A DNA stretch of 64,000 bases. Source: BACL27 sp947488385 (lineage in GTDB: Bacteria; Actinomycetota; Acidimicrobiia; Acidimicrobiales; Ilumatobacteraceae). The notes beneath the pieces were generated by a model. It did no database searches and was not told the origin of the DNA. It worked only from the letters and a program-made list of their open reading frames with translations. Numbering within the stretch: position 1 is the stretch's first letter; every line of letters starts with the position of its first letter. A program made the translations under genes and the position numbers. The DNA lies in NCBI GenBank assembly GCA_964203655.1, contig CAXNMJ010000006.1, positions 1 through 64,000 of the forward strand, written 5' to 3'. Positions 44,096 to 53,534 of this stretch are shown here, piece after piece.

Positions 44096-45044
44096 ATGAA
44101 AAATCTAAGTCGCCGTGGGTTTATATCTAATTCAGCCACGGTGCTTGGGGCTGGCATCTCGTTTGGCTTTTTGGCTTCATGTGGCGAGGGTGTCGACATC
44201 AAATCAAGACTCAGAGTCTGATTTTCCAGACGATTTGCAACTGGTGCAGCGCTTTCCACAAGTTTTGGTTCCTGGAAATTTGCGTTTGCCAATTTCTCTC
44301 GCACTTTCTTCTGGGATAATTGGCTCGAATAGCGACTTTAACTTTCCGCAATCGCTCTCAGCAAAAGTTATCGATCTTTCTACCGACAAAGTGATTATTG
44401 AAAATGTGTCTGCGCCGTTGCACGGTATTGTTTCTGCGCATTTGCACAGCGATGGTTCTGTGCATTCGCATGACGCAGAAACCTCTCTGCCTTATTATCC
44501 GTTCCGCATAAATATTTTGACGCCCGGCAACTATGCGCTTGTCGTTTCGGGTGGACCAATTGAAGGTGCTGCGTTTAGTGTTTTAGAACCAGATCAAGTT
44601 GCAGTTCCTGGCGCAAACGATTCGATGCCAGGTTTTGATACGCCAACTTTTGACAACGATCAAGGGGTTAAACCAATTTGCACGCGAATTCCAGACCCTT
44701 GCCCGTTTCATGCGATGACTCTCACCGAAGCTTTGAAACTCGGCGTGCCAGTTGCGTATCTTGTCGGCACGCCAGCTCACTGTAAGACAGGCACTTGTTC
44801 TCCTGCGCTCGACGGATTAATTGAAGTTGCTTCACAAATTGGTGATCGTGCAGTTTTCATCCATGCAGAGGTTTACTCAGACGAAGCAGCAACCGTTATT
44901 GCCCCAGCAGTTAAAGCACTTGACCTAACTTTTGAGCCAGTGCTTTTTATTGTTGACGCAAACGGCAAAATTACCGAGAGGTTCGATTCTGTGTTTGATG
45001 CAGAAGAAATATCTGACGCGTTGACACGCGCGGGCGTTAACTGA
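44096..45044 (+). CDS. Tat-exported lipoprotein with thioredoxin-like domain, frameshifted
   Basis: The ATG at 44096 opens MKNLSRRGFISNSATVLGA, a twin-arginine signal (SRRGF), followed by a lipobox FLASC, so the mature protein is a surface lipoprotein. The first frame ends at 44216 in a TGA. The +1 frame then carries the body, so a one-base insertion near 44186-44214 is likely and the full product would be about 315 aa. The body has a His-rich strand (AHLHSDGSVHSHDAE) and a thioredoxin-fold end with AHCKTGTCSPALDGL, a Cys-x4-Cys, and VLFIVDANGKITERFDSVF. Possibly a metal-linked redox or copper-handling protein; function not established. Confidence 0.75.
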
Positions 45045-45047
45045 AAA

Positions 45048-45368
45048 TCAGCTAAAGCTTTGACCACAACCGCAACTGCGTGAAGCATTTGGGTTGGTGA
45101 TCTTGAAGCCTGCATCTTGCAGACCGTCGTTGTAATCAAGATTTGCGCCTTCAAGAAGCTGCAACGATGCAGGATCAACCACAACTTTTACGTCGCCGAA
45201 TGTTTGCACCATGTCGTCGGATGCAAATTCGCCATCGAAAAACATTTCATATGAATAGCCCGAGCATCCGCCTGGACGCACTGCAACTCGCAACGCAAGC
45301 TCTGTTGCGTTTTCAGCCTCGAGAAGTTGCTTTACTTTGACTGCTGCTTTATCGGTAAGAGTGATCAT
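45048..45368 (-). CDS. erpA: HesB/IscA-type iron-sulfur insertion protein
   Basis: A 106-aa A-type Fe-S carrier. LRVAVRPGGCSGYSYEMFF holds the first cysteine and the C-terminal SCGCGQSF the other two. GGGAG nine bases before the ATG at 45368 supports this start over one five codons earlier (45383). It delivers clusters to target enzymes. It is divergent from the Mrp-like ATPase, another Fe-S assembly protein. Confidence 0.9.
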   Translation of the reverse strand: MITLTDKAAVKVKQLLEAENATELALRVAVRPGGCSGYSYEMFFDGEFASDDMVQTFGDVKVVVDPASLQLLEGANLDYNDGLQDAGFKITNPNASRSCGCGQSFS

Positions 45369-45488
45369 TTTCTGGTCTCCCATTAGGTTTTCGAACTACT
45401 AGCCACACTACCGCCCGACATGGCTTGGCAACACGATTGTGCCAAGTGCGACGAACCATCTATTGGCTTGTCAGGTAGTTTTATATGT

Positions 45489-46682
45489 ATGACTGCTCGC
45501 CGAGTGCAGCCGCCCACGCCCGCAGAGGTGACAAATCTTTTGCGCGCCGTGATTGACCCAGAGCTCGGCGACAACATCGTGGATCTCGGAATGGCCACGG
45601 GCGTCACAGTCTCGGAAGATGGCTTGGTCACGATCGGCGTAAAACTGACGATCAAGGGTTGTCCGTTGCGCGTGCAAATTAAAAACGATGTCGAGTCGCG
45701 AGTCACAACTCACCCGGGTGTTTCAAAGGTGAAAATCGAATGGGGCGAAATGGATGCAGATGAGCGCACAGCCGTCATGACCCGCGCCAGATGGAACGCC
45801 AAAGAAAATGCACCAGCGACTCAGATTCCGCTGAACACTCGCATCTTGGCAATTGCCAGCGGCAAAGGTGGTGTCGGTAAAAGTTCAGTGACCGTAAATC
45901 TCGCTGCAGCACTTGCGAACCAAGGTTTAACGGTCGGCGTTTTGGATGCTGACATTTGGGGATTCTCAGTGCCGCGAATGTTGAACATGTCAGATCGTCT
46001 TGAAGCCAAATTGATTAGTGGCAGCGAAAAACCCAAGATGATTCCAAACGAAAGAATTATTGGCAAGGGTGTTTTGAAAGTCGTCAGCACGGGCATGCTC
46101 GTCGAAGATGAAAGTACCGCGTTGATGTGGCGTGGATTAATGCTGACAAAAGCAGTCGAACAATTTTTGAAAGATGTGCACTGGGGCGAACTCGACTATT
46201 TGCTGATTGACATGCCACCAGGCACCGGCGACGTGCAAATGGGATTAGCCCGTATGTTGCCGCGCACAGATTTGATCATCGTCACAACACCCGCAGTTTC
46301 AGCGCAAAAAGTTGCGATTCGCGCCGCCGACATGGCGCGTCGAAGTTTCTTGCGCATCGCCGGTGTAATTGAAAACATGAGCGCTTTCACCTGCGAGCAC
46401 GGAACTAGTTATCAGTTATTCGGCCAGGGTGGCGGTCAAAACTTGGCCAATGAAATCGGTGCAGAACTTCTTGGTCAGATTCCTATTGAGAGCGATGTGA
46501 GTCATGGCAGCGACAACGGCGAACCCGTCGCAATTTCTGGTGCAGGCTTTGCCGCCGAGGTGTTTCGTGACATCGCCAAAAAAATCATCTCGCAAACCGT
46601 TCCTGGCAATGAGATGGCCGGTTGCTCAGCCCGCATGCTCGAAACTGTCGCCCTCGCCCTCGGCGAAAAACCAAAAAAGTAA
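45489..46682 (+). CDS. Mrp/ApbC-family Fe-S cluster carrier ATPase
   Basis: A 397-aa protein with an N-terminal DUF59/MIP18 domain (EVTNLLRAVIDPELGDNIVDLG) and a C-terminal P-loop ATPase. The deviant Walker A is ASGKGGVGKSSVTVNLA near residues 121-137, the Walker B region LLIDMPPGTGDVQM. Cysteines for the bridging cluster would be in the C-terminal half, for example in AFTCEHG. The ATG at 45489 is chosen because upstream in-frame sequence to 45420 overlaps the erpA promoter region. It is divergent from erpA. Confidence 0.9.
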   Translation: MTARRVQPPTPAEVTNLLRAVIDPELGDNIVDLGMATGVTVSEDGLVTIGVKLTIKGCPLRVQIKNDVESRVTTHPGVSKVKIEWGEMDADERTAVMTRARWNAKENAPATQIPLNTRILAIASGKGGVGKSSVTVNLAAALANQGLTVGVLDADIWGFSVPRMLNMSDRLEAKLISGSEKPKMIPNERIIGKGVLKVVSTGMLVEDESTALMWRGLMLTKAVEQFLKDVHWGELDYLLIDMPPGTGDVQMGLARMLPRTDLIIVTTPAVSAQKVAIRAADMARRSFLRIAGVIENMSAFTCEHGTSYQLFGQGGGQNLANEIGAELLGQIPIESDVSHGSDNGEPVAISGAGFAAEVFRDIAKKIISQTVPGNEMAGCSARMLETVALALGEKPKK

Positions 46683-46694
46683 CTCAGATACTTT

Positions 46695-47525
46695 TTAGTA
46701 TTCGGGGTCTCCGGGCATGAGAACGCCGATTACTTTGCCGTCGCTGTTGGTGCGCAGGCGAGGAAGAATCGCCACCGGGTTCGAAACTTTTGCCGCCGCC
46801 GCAAGAACTTCAGCAGTCGTGGCATATTGAGCAAGAAACTTCAAGTTCTCTGAAGTCGGTGGAAACATCGCCAACTCGCCGCGCGCAAGTTTGTCGAGCG
46901 CCTGTTGTGGCTTGACCCACAAACTGGCAATCGTCTCTTGTGAGTCATGCAGCGGTTCTTGCGAACTCGGAGCACTCGCAACAAAAAATCGGGTATCAAA
47001 TCTGCGTGCCTCGCCGACGGGCGTGATCCAGTGACTCACATAGTGAATCGAACCTGTAACCAGTTTGAGATTTTCTCGTTCACACAGTTCGATCATGTTC
47101 AGCGACGAGTCATGAATGTCGTGTCGCGCCTGAGTAAAACGACTTTGTGTTGCGACATCATTGAACGCAATCACGTCGTTTGTCTTTAAATTGCGGGCGA
47201 GCAACACACCGGCTTCTTCAAAACATTCGCGAATCGCCGCAACCCAATAGGCCAACCCACCGCGAGGAATCTGCAACAAGCCACTGGCTTGCGCGTCATC
47301 AAGTCCGTCACAAAATGCTTCAAGTTCATCTGTGCCGTCAGTGGCGTCAACGCGACCACCCGGAAACACATACATTCCACCGGCGAACGCGGCGCTGTGA
47401 GTGCGCTGCAACATAAAAACTTCAATACCATCGGCTACATCGCGAATCAACATCACGGTTGCCGCTGGTCGCAAGGCGCTCTTGTCTTCGCTTGAACTTT
47501 GCTGTTCGGCACCAAAACTTGTCAC
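46695..47525 (-). CDS. Nudix hydrolase
   Basis: A 276-aa Nudix-fold protein. Strand and loop GGMYVFPGGRVDATDG leads to the Nudix box IRECFEEAGVLLA near residue 113, with the REx2EEx pattern that binds Mg. The protein is longer than the minimal 150-aa fold; the extra C-terminal part is helical. It resembles the acyl-CoA/diphosphate-type group by size, but the substrate is not certain. The GTG at 47525 follows a TATCCT box by six bases. Confidence 0.83.
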   Translation of the reverse strand: MTSFGAEQQSSSEDKSALRPAATVMLIRDVADGIEVFMLQRTHSAAFAGGMYVFPGGRVDATDGTDELEAFCDGLDDAQASGLLQIPRGGLAYWVAAIRECFEEAGVLLARNLKTNDVIAFNDVATQSRFTQARHDIHDSSLNMIELCERENLKLVTGSIHYVSHWITPVGEARRFDTRFFVASAPSSQEPLHDSQETIASLWVKPQQALDKLARGELAMFPPTSENLKFLAQYATTAEVLAAAAKVSNPVAILPRLRTNSDGKVIGVLMPGDPEY

Positions 47526-47531
47526 GCCCCG

Positions 47532-47537
47532 AGGATA
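47532..47537 (-). promoter_or_regulatory. -10 box, leaderless promoter of the Nudix gene
   Basis: TATCCT on the minus strand, six bases before the GTG at 47525. Confidence 0.5.
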
Positions 47538-47598
47538 GACACGACTTGAACCGTGAATCGCATCGAGAAACCTAGGCGCGAGTTAGTAAGTTCGGCGA

Positions 47599-47604
47599 TA
47601 GGTT
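47599..47604 (+). promoter_or_regulatory. -10 box of selA-selB
   Basis: TAGGTT, seven bases before the ATG at 47612. Confidence 0.4.
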
Positions 47605-47611
47605 CAAAGCA

Positions 47612-48919
47612 ATGAATCGCGTGTCGGTCGACACTGCGGGACGTCCACCGTCGGTGGATGCACTCGCACGAGAGCTTGCGCTTCGCCATTCGTTGCCACA
47701 TGCAGTTCTAGTAGATATCGCTCGCCGTGCAATCGCAAACGGTTCACTCACAGATGTAAAAAAAATCGCCGATGAACTCGCCGGTGATTTGGCGCAAAGT
47801 TTGTTGCGCGAAGTCGTCAATGCAACCGGGGTGTTATTGCATACGAACCTCGGCCGCGCACCGGTCGCATCGCAAACTTCGAACCGTGCCTCAAATCTCG
47901 AATTAGACATGGCAACGGGAGAGCGCGGATCGCGACAGTCAACCGTTGGCAAATTACTCGCACTTTTGTGCGGCGCTGAATCAGCGATAGTTGTAAACAA
48001 CAATGCAGCGGCTGTGTTGTTAGTTGTTGCAGCACTTGCAAACTCTCGGGATGTCGCCGTTTCGCGGGGTGAAAGTGTCGAGATTGGTGGAAACTTCAGA
48101 ATTCCAGAAGTCACCGAGCAGTCTGGCGCACGACTCGTTGATGTTGGCACAACAAATCGCACTCGCTTGCGCGACTATAAAAAAGCAATTGATAAACGGG
48201 GCAACGATATTGCGCTGGTACTCAAAGTTCACCCCTCGAATTACAAAGTCTCAGGGTTCGTCGAAGAAACCCCCGTGCGCGAACTCGCGACGCTTTCGGT
48301 GCCGGTGGCGGTCGACATTGGCTCTGGGCTGATCGACAACACATGTCCGTGGCTCGAGACTCGCGCGCCAAGTTGGTTGAGCAACGAGCCAGCAGCGCGA
48401 CAAACCCTAAACGACGGTGCAGCACTTGTGATGTTCAGTGGCGACAAACTCTTTGGTGGTCCACAATGCGGCGTAATCGCGGGTCGTGCCGACCTAGTTG
48501 AAGCATGTGCGCAACATCCACTTGCTCGCGCATTACGGCCAGGCTCGACAACGATGCTGGCGATGCAATCACTCGCGCTTTCGTATTTAAATCGCACTGC
48601 GACAAAAGAAATTGTTTTTTGGAAGATGGCAACCATCAATGTTTCTGAGTTGCGAGAGCGCGCCAAAGAAATAGTCACAGCAATTGGCTTTGGCGAAGTT
48701 TGCGAACTTGAGTCGATCCCTGGTGCGGGCTCTGCGCCTGGCGCAACTATTGAGTCTGCTGGCATCGTCATCAAAGGCGATTATCTTGCAAAATTACGGA
48801 TGAACTCGACACCAATAATTGCTCGCGTCAAAGATTCGAAAACTTTTATCGATCTGCGCACCGTTCAACCAGATGACGATCAAACCCTGATTCAAGCGTT
48901 GCGCTCGCTCAACGCCTAA
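47612..48919 (+). CDS. selA: L-seryl-tRNA(Sec) selenium transferase
   Basis: PLP enzyme of 435 aa that converts seryl-tRNA(Sec) to selenocysteinyl-tRNA with selenophosphate. Motifs are NATGVLLHTNLGRAP near residue 71, VNNNAAAVLL, LKVHPSNYKVSGF and the PLP lysine in FSGDKLFGGPQCGV near 285. selB follows after 7 bases. No tRNA-Sec (selC) or selD gene is seen in the window. Confidence 0.95.
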   Translation: MNRVSVDTAGRPPSVDALARELALRHSLPHAVLVDIARRAIANGSLTDVKKIADELAGDLAQSLLREVVNATGVLLHTNLGRAPVASQTSNRASNLELDMATGERGSRQSTVGKLLALLCGAESAIVVNNNAAAVLLVVAALANSRDVAVSRGESVEIGGNFRIPEVTEQSGARLVDVGTTNRTRLRDYKKAIDKRGNDIALVLKVHPSNYKVSGFVEETPVRELATLSVPVAVDIGSGLIDNTCPWLETRAPSWLSNEPAARQTLNDGAALVMFSGDKLFGGPQCGVIAGRADLVEACAQHPLARALRPGSTTMLAMQSLALSYLNRTATKEIVFWKMATINVSELRERAKEIVTAIGFGEVCELESIPGAGSAPGATIESAGIVIKGDYLAKLRMNSTPIIARVKDSKTFIDLRTVQPDDDQTLIQALRSLNA

Positions 48920-48926
48920 ATCTGTT

Positions 48927-50645
48927 ATGACAGTTCTCGCCACTGCTGGGCACGTTGATCACGGCAAGTCTTCATTGGTGCTGGCGCTGACCGGCACAGA
49001 TCCAGATCGGTGGGCAGAAGAAAAACGCCGAGGCATGACGATTGATCTTGGATTTGCGCACACGGTTTTGCCGTCTGGTGCCGTGGCAAGTTTCATTGAT
49101 GTCCCGGGCCACATTCGTTTTTTGCGCAACATGCTTGCTGGTGTGGGGGCAATTGATGGCTGCATTTTTGTTGTGGACGCCAAAGAGGGCTGGATGCCCC
49201 AGACCGAAGAGCACTTTCAAATTCTTAAACTTCTTGGTCTTTCGCGCGGTGTTGTCGCCCTGACGAAAGTTGATTTAGTTGATTCACAACAAGTTGAATT
49301 GCGTAAAAAAGAGATTGCTGCACACACGCGAACTTCATTTTTAGAAAATGCACCGATTGTCTCGCTTTCGGTTGTTTCGCAAATCGGCCTTGACGATTTG
49401 CGTTTAGAACTCGACCAACTCGTTGGCAACGCTGTTGAAAAGCAGAACACACAGACCAAACAAAGACCAAGACTCTGGGTAGACCGTTCGTTTTCAGCCA
49501 AAGGTGCTGGCACCGTTGTAACCGGCACTCTTATTGGTGGTTCGGTGAAGGCGAACGACGAATTGACTCTTGCGCGTTCGAATAAGACAGTTCGAATACG
49601 AGAGATCCAACAACATGAAAAGCCAGTTAGCGAACTCTCATCTGGGCATCGATGTGCCTTAAATCTTGTCGGTCTTTCGCACGACGAAATCTCTCGCGGT
49701 GATGTTCTAATAACGGCCGAACAGTGGCGACCGACTGCGTTGTTTGATGCTTCATTAAAAGTCGTGCCGAGTTTGCAGCATCGAGTTACGCGACGTGGGA
49801 GCTACTCAATTTATGTTGGGTCGGGAGAGTTCGATGCGAAAATTCGTTTGATCGGCACTCGCGAACTGCACGCAGACGAAAGTGGATTTGTTCGAATTGC
49901 ACTTCAAACTGCAATTCCAGTCTTACCCGGAGACCGATACATCCTTCGCGAATCTGGTCGACAAGAAACTATTGGTGGTGGCGAAGTATTAGACATTCAT
50001 CCGGTGCTTCGTGTCTCACGTGCCAAACCCGATCGCTCACTCGACCGTTTGATTAGTGAGCGTCAGTGGATTACGGCCAAAGAGTTGGAAGTTCTCACGG
50101 GCGAGTCACGCGAACCCATTGTGGGGCAGTGGCTGACAACCCCAGAACTGCTTGACGCAACGCGCAAAGATCTGGCGATGAAACTCGCTAAGAACAGTGA
50201 TTCGCTAGAAATCTCAAAACTCAAACCACATGAACAAGCCGTTCTTGCAACTCTCCCCGATGTCGTTATAGAAATGGGCAAGGCCCGCGTCAAAGGTTCA
50301 ACTTCAATTATCGAGCACCCATATGTTGGATTGTTCGCGCTCGGTGGCGTAACACCACCAGACACAAAGTCGTTAGACAGGAATGTGATTCGTCAACTTG
50401 TTCAAAAAGGCTTGCTGGTCGAAGTTGACGGCATCGTGTTTCACATCAGTGCACTCGAGTTTGCGCGCAAAAAGGTGAGTGAAATCTTGCAACAACACAC
50501 ACACGGTTTTACTGTTTCACAATTTCGTGAGCACTTGGGCATTACGCGCAAACATGCCGTGCCGCTTCTTGAAGCACTTGATCGTCGGGCAATCACAAAA
50601 CGCGCTGGTGATTTGCGTATCGGTGGCGCGCGACTAGTTAGCTGA
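48927..50645 (+). CDS. selB: Selenocysteine-specific elongation factor
   Basis: GTPase of 572 aa that delivers Sec-tRNA to in-frame UGA codons marked by SECIS elements. The G domain has TAGHVDHGKSSL (G1), EKRRGMTIDLGFA (G2), DVPGHIRF (G3) and LTKVDL (G4). EF-Tu-like domains follow, and the C-terminal third holds winged-helix domains that bind SECIS RNA (QLVQKGLLVEVDGIVFHIS, RKHAVPLLEALDRR). Its stop codon lies in the first copy of a short palindromic repeat. Confidence 0.95.
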   Translation: MTVLATAGHVDHGKSSLVLALTGTDPDRWAEEKRRGMTIDLGFAHTVLPSGAVASFIDVPGHIRFLRNMLAGVGAIDGCIFVVDAKEGWMPQTEEHFQILKLLGLSRGVVALTKVDLVDSQQVELRKKEIAAHTRTSFLENAPIVSLSVVSQIGLDDLRLELDQLVGNAVEKQNTQTKQRPRLWVDRSFSAKGAGTVVTGTLIGGSVKANDELTLARSNKTVRIREIQQHEKPVSELSSGHRCALNLVGLSHDEISRGDVLITAEQWRPTALFDASLKVVPSLQHRVTRRGSYSIYVGSGEFDAKIRLIGTRELHADESGFVRIALQTAIPVLPGDRYILRESGRQETIGGGEVLDIHPVLRVSRAKPDRSLDRLISERQWITAKELEVLTGESREPIVGQWLTTPELLDATRKDLAMKLAKNSDSLEISKLKPHEQAVLATLPDVVIEMGKARVKGSTSIIEHPYVGLFALGGVTPPDTKSLDRNVIRQLVQKGLLVEVDGIVFHISALEFARKKVSEILQQHTHGFTVSQFREHLGITRKHAVPLLEALDRRAITKRAGDLRIGGARLVS

Positions 50646-50674
50646 TTATTTAACTAGTTAGTTTAACTAGTTAG
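50633..50674. repeat. AACTAGTT-cored short tandem repeat after selB
   Basis: Two perfect head-to-tail 13-mers, TTTAACTAGTTAG at 50649-50661 and 50662-50674, plus a partial copy ACTAGTTAG at 50633-50641 inside the selB stop region. AACTAGTT is its own reverse complement. The copies can pair into a weak A/T-rich stem between the convergent selB and NfeD-like genes, so a bidirectional terminator or protein-binding site is possible. Confidence 0.65.
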
Positions 50675-50680
50675 CAAAAT

Positions 50681-52016
50681 TTACTTTGGCTTGCGCATCT
50701 CGCGATAGTCACGGGCTGCACCTTCGAGCGGTTCAACTTCGAGAGTGACACCATCAATTGCAGCAACTCGCAACTCTTGGCCGTCTTCAATCGGAGTCGC
50801 GCGGTTTGTGCGTGCACGCCACTGGGCATCATGAATTCGAACAATTCCTAACGGATTAATTGCGCCAACTGCTTTTCCGGTGCTCCCGATCATCCACTCT
50901 CGACCAATTGTTGGCGTGGCAAATCGAGTTCTGACCATACTTGGCATACCGACGACGAATGCAAGAGCGATCGCGACAATTCCAGAAATAAACGTCAGCC
51001 ATGAAAGACTTATTTCGCCTCCATCGCTGTTTCTAAACAAGGTGAAACTGGCAATCGTCAAGAGCGTGAGACCAAGACCTGTAAAAAATCGGGGGATGCC
51101 GACCTGCACGTCAATTGCCATCAACAGCATTGACAAAATAATTACGACGAGGCTTGCGCCACGAATTGGCAATGTCGCTAAACCGTGACTTCCGAGTAAA
51201 ACGCAGACGGCTCCGACAACACCGGCAATGCCAATGCCTGCGGTGAAGAATTCAAAGATCAAAAGCGCAAGGCCGATGATGAAGAGCAAGAAAGTCACTG
51301 GCGGGCTAGCGGCCGTATGCAGTAACCGCTCCATCAAACCGAGCTTGAAGAAGCGAGTTGTTGCTGCTTCGCGAATTAGTTCGTCTCCAGATTCAGATTT
51401 GACATCAACAACGGTCTGCAGAACTTGACCTTTGATTGAAAGCCCGTTCATCGCCAAGAGCATGTTGCGCAATACGGGTACGCCCTCATCATCAGTTGTG
51501 AGTTTCAGCGCACCTAATTTTTTGGCTTCTACCGAGTTGAGAGTTGACACTCGCAAAGTTGCCGATGCATCACCAAAGCTCACTTCGCCCGCACTCGTTT
51601 TCAAAAATTTGACCTGTCTTGCCGATTCGTGTTCCGTCTGCCATTGCCGAGACATCGGCGACCGCGAGCAACTGCGCCGCACTTCCATAAGCTCGAGCTG
51701 TAGTTGGGCCAACCCAAACGGCGATCGGCACCTTCGCATTAATAATCTTGTCGAATAGTTGCTCCATTCGTTTTGAAGAGACAACGCTGCCAAGCGAGTT
51801 GACCTGCAAAATCACGGCTTGCGAACTTGAAGCTTCGGCTCGGTCGATCGCTTGCTCAATATCATGCACCACAATTTCATCAATCAGCCCGTTTACTTCG
51901 ACTACATCAACCGGGGCGAGATCGTTAGTGCCACCTTCGGCGTTCACGGCTGTTGCGATGCCACAGGTAATTGTCAATGCGGTAGTCAGCATTGCGAACA
52001 TCATGGTTTTTCGCAA
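50681..52016 (-). CDS. NfeD-like membrane-bound ClpP-class serine protease, frameshifted
   Basis: The N-terminus has a signal-like helix MMFAMLTTALTITCGIATA and a ClpP-fold protease domain with PVDVVEVNGLIDEIVVHD, VILQVNSLG and YGSAAQLLAVADV. After a break near 51591-51612 the +1 frame continues with GEVSFGDASATLRV, three or four membrane helices (TFLLFIIGLALLIFEFFTAGIGIAG and others) and a C-terminal NfeD OB domain ending REMRKPK. One base removed gives about 444 aa, typical. Family members cleave stomatin-like partners. The TTG at 52016 is my preferred start because it gives the signal a basic n-region; the ATG at 52004 is the alternative. Confidence 0.82.
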
Positions 52017-52072
52017 TTTTGTAACTGATTTTCGCAATTCGTTCTCCAGATGTTCCGAGCTGGTGTTTACGC

Positions 52073-52078
52073 TAACAT
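52073..52078 (+). promoter_or_regulatory. -10 box, leaderless promoter of the receiver-like gene
   Basis: TAACAT, six bases before the GTG at 52085, which is why that start is preferred over the TTG at 52079. Confidence 0.5.
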
Positions 52079-52084
52079 TTGCGC

Positions 52085-52483
52085 GTGCACATTTTGTTGG
52101 CAACAGATGCTCAGTGGGTTCTCGACGAAGTTCACGCCGCTCTCGGAACACCTGAAACTTCATTTGTTGTCTGCAGCGATGGTCGTGATGTGTCAAAAGC
52201 CATCAAACAGCGAACACCAGATCTTGCTGTTTTAGATCTGCAGTGCGGCTCAATGGGTGCAATGGCAGTCACCATGGATTTACGACTTGACCACAGCGAC
52301 GGTCGTGCGCCGAGTGTTCCAGTTTTGATGTTGCTTGATCGCGTTGCTGATGTACATCTGGCAAAACGCAGTGGTGCGCAAGGCTGGTTGATTAAACCAC
52401 TCGACTCACTTCGACTGCGCCGTGCGGCAAATGCCATAGCGGCTGGCGAAGTTTGGCACGAAGGCGTGCCAGTCGAAGCCTAA
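52085..52483 (+). CDS. Stand-alone response-regulator receiver-like protein
   Basis: A 132-aa single-domain protein with the CheY-like pattern: HILLATDAQWVLDEV at the start, LAVLDLQCGSMGAMAVTMDLR near the phosphoacceptor loop, PVLMLLDRVADVHLAKRSGAQGWLIKPLDSLRLRRA (split: PVLMLLDRVADVH and GAQGWLIKPLDSL) with the conserved lysine. The aspartate in VLDLQCG would be the phosphorylated residue. The acidic pair expected at the N-terminus is weak (ATDAQ), so it may be a degenerate receiver. No kinase or output domain is adjacent. It is convergent with asd. Confidence 0.8.
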   Translation: MHILLATDAQWVLDEVHAALGTPETSFVVCSDGRDVSKAIKQRTPDLAVLDLQCGSMGAMAVTMDLRLDHSDGRAPSVPVLMLLDRVADVHLAKRSGAQGWLIKPLDSLRLRRAANAIAAGEVWHEGVPVEA

Positions 52484-52486
52484 ATA

Positions 52487-53530
52487 TTATTTTCGGTTGC
52501 TGACGATTACTTCAGCAATTTGCAAAGCATTTAGAGCCGCACCTTTGCGCAAGTTGTCGTTTGAGACGAATAAAGCGAGGCCTTTGTTTCCGTCGATTGA
52601 ATGATCTTGGCGAATTCGGCCCACAAAACTTGGGTCTTTTCCTGCAGCAATCAACGGTGTCGGTACATCTACTACCGACACGCCAACAGCCTTTGACAGA
52701 ATTTTCGTGGCTTGTTCAGCGGTGATTTCACGTTCGAAAACACAATTCAATGAAAGCGAGTGACCTGTAAACACTGGTACACGAACGCATGTGCCCGAAA
52801 CCTTGAGATCTGGAATATGCAAGATCTTTCGACTTTCGTTTCGAAGCTTCTTCTCTTCGTCTGTTTCTAACATTCCGTCGTCAACCAAGGTGCCTGCAAA
52901 CGGAATGACGTTGCATGAAATCGTGCGTGGAAATTTCACGGCCGGAGGAAACGTGATCGCTTCGCCGCTATATGTCAAATCACTTGCGGTTGTCGAAGCC
53001 AACTTAATTTGATCGTGCAGTTCGGCAACACCCGACACACCCATTCCGCTTACTGCTTGGTATGTACTGGCAACAAGGCGCACAAGCCCGGCTGCATCAT
53101 GCAGAGGTTTGAGCACCGGCATCGCCGCCATTGTCGTGCAATTTGGATTAGCGATGATTCCGAGTTTGGCGTTTGCAATATCTTCGGGGTTTACTTCAGA
53201 AACAACCAGCGGAACATCAGGGTTCATGCGCCATGCAGATGAGTTGTCGATAACGATGGTGCCTCGCTTGGCGTAAATCTCGGCGATTGCGCGAGAGGTA
53301 GTCGCGCCTGCTGAAAAAATGGCGATATCTAAATCACTTGTGTCGGCTGTTGCGGCGTCTTCAACCGTGATTTTTTGACCGTTCCACTCAATGACACTGC
53401 CGGCAGATCGTGCTGAAGCAAAAAATCTAACTGAGGTTGCGGGAAAGTTACGTTCGATTAATAAGGTTCGCATGACGCTGCCAACCATGCCGGTTGCGCC
53501 GACAATACCGAGAGATAATTTTTTTGTCAC
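52487..53530 (-). CDS. asd: Aspartate-semialdehyde dehydrogenase
   Basis: NADPH enzyme of 347 aa that reduces aspartyl phosphate to aspartate semialdehyde, the branch point to lysine, threonine and methionine. GIVGATGMVGSVMRTLL is the cofactor loop, the catalytic cysteine is in IANPNCTTMAAMPVLKPL near residue 130, and VRVPVFTGHSLSLNCVFE holds the catalytic histidine. The GTG at 53530 is preceded by a leaderless -10 box. A methyltransferase gene separates it from lysC. Confidence 0.95.
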   Translation of the reverse strand: MTKKLSLGIVGATGMVGSVMRTLLIERNFPATSVRFFASARSAGSVIEWNGQKITVEDAATADTSDLDIAIFSAGATTSRAIAEIYAKRGTIVIDNSSAWRMNPDVPLVVSEVNPEDIANAKLGIIANPNCTTMAAMPVLKPLHDAAGLVRLVASTYQAVSGMGVSGVAELHDQIKLASTTASDLTYSGEAITFPPAVKFPRTISCNVIPFAGTLVDDGMLETDEEKKLRNESRKILHIPDLKVSGTCVRVPVFTGHSLSLNCVFEREITAEQATKILSKAVGVSVVDVPTPLIAAGKDPSFVGRIRQDHSIDGNKGLALFVSNDNLRKGAALNALQIAEVIVSNRK

Positions 53531-53534
53531 GTGT

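Noticed and set aside
22574..44214. Selenocysteine UGA readthrough at the TGA codons ending the first frames of the amidohydrolase and the Tat lipoprotein
   Set aside because: The protein continues in a different frame, not in the same frame after TGA, and six other breaks do not end at such a TGA. A one-base insertion explains all of them.
47526..47611. A tRNA-Sec gene in the gap before selA
   Set aside because: The 86-base gap has no cloverleaf or TCA anticodon arm and is shorter than a normal tRNA-Sec gene.
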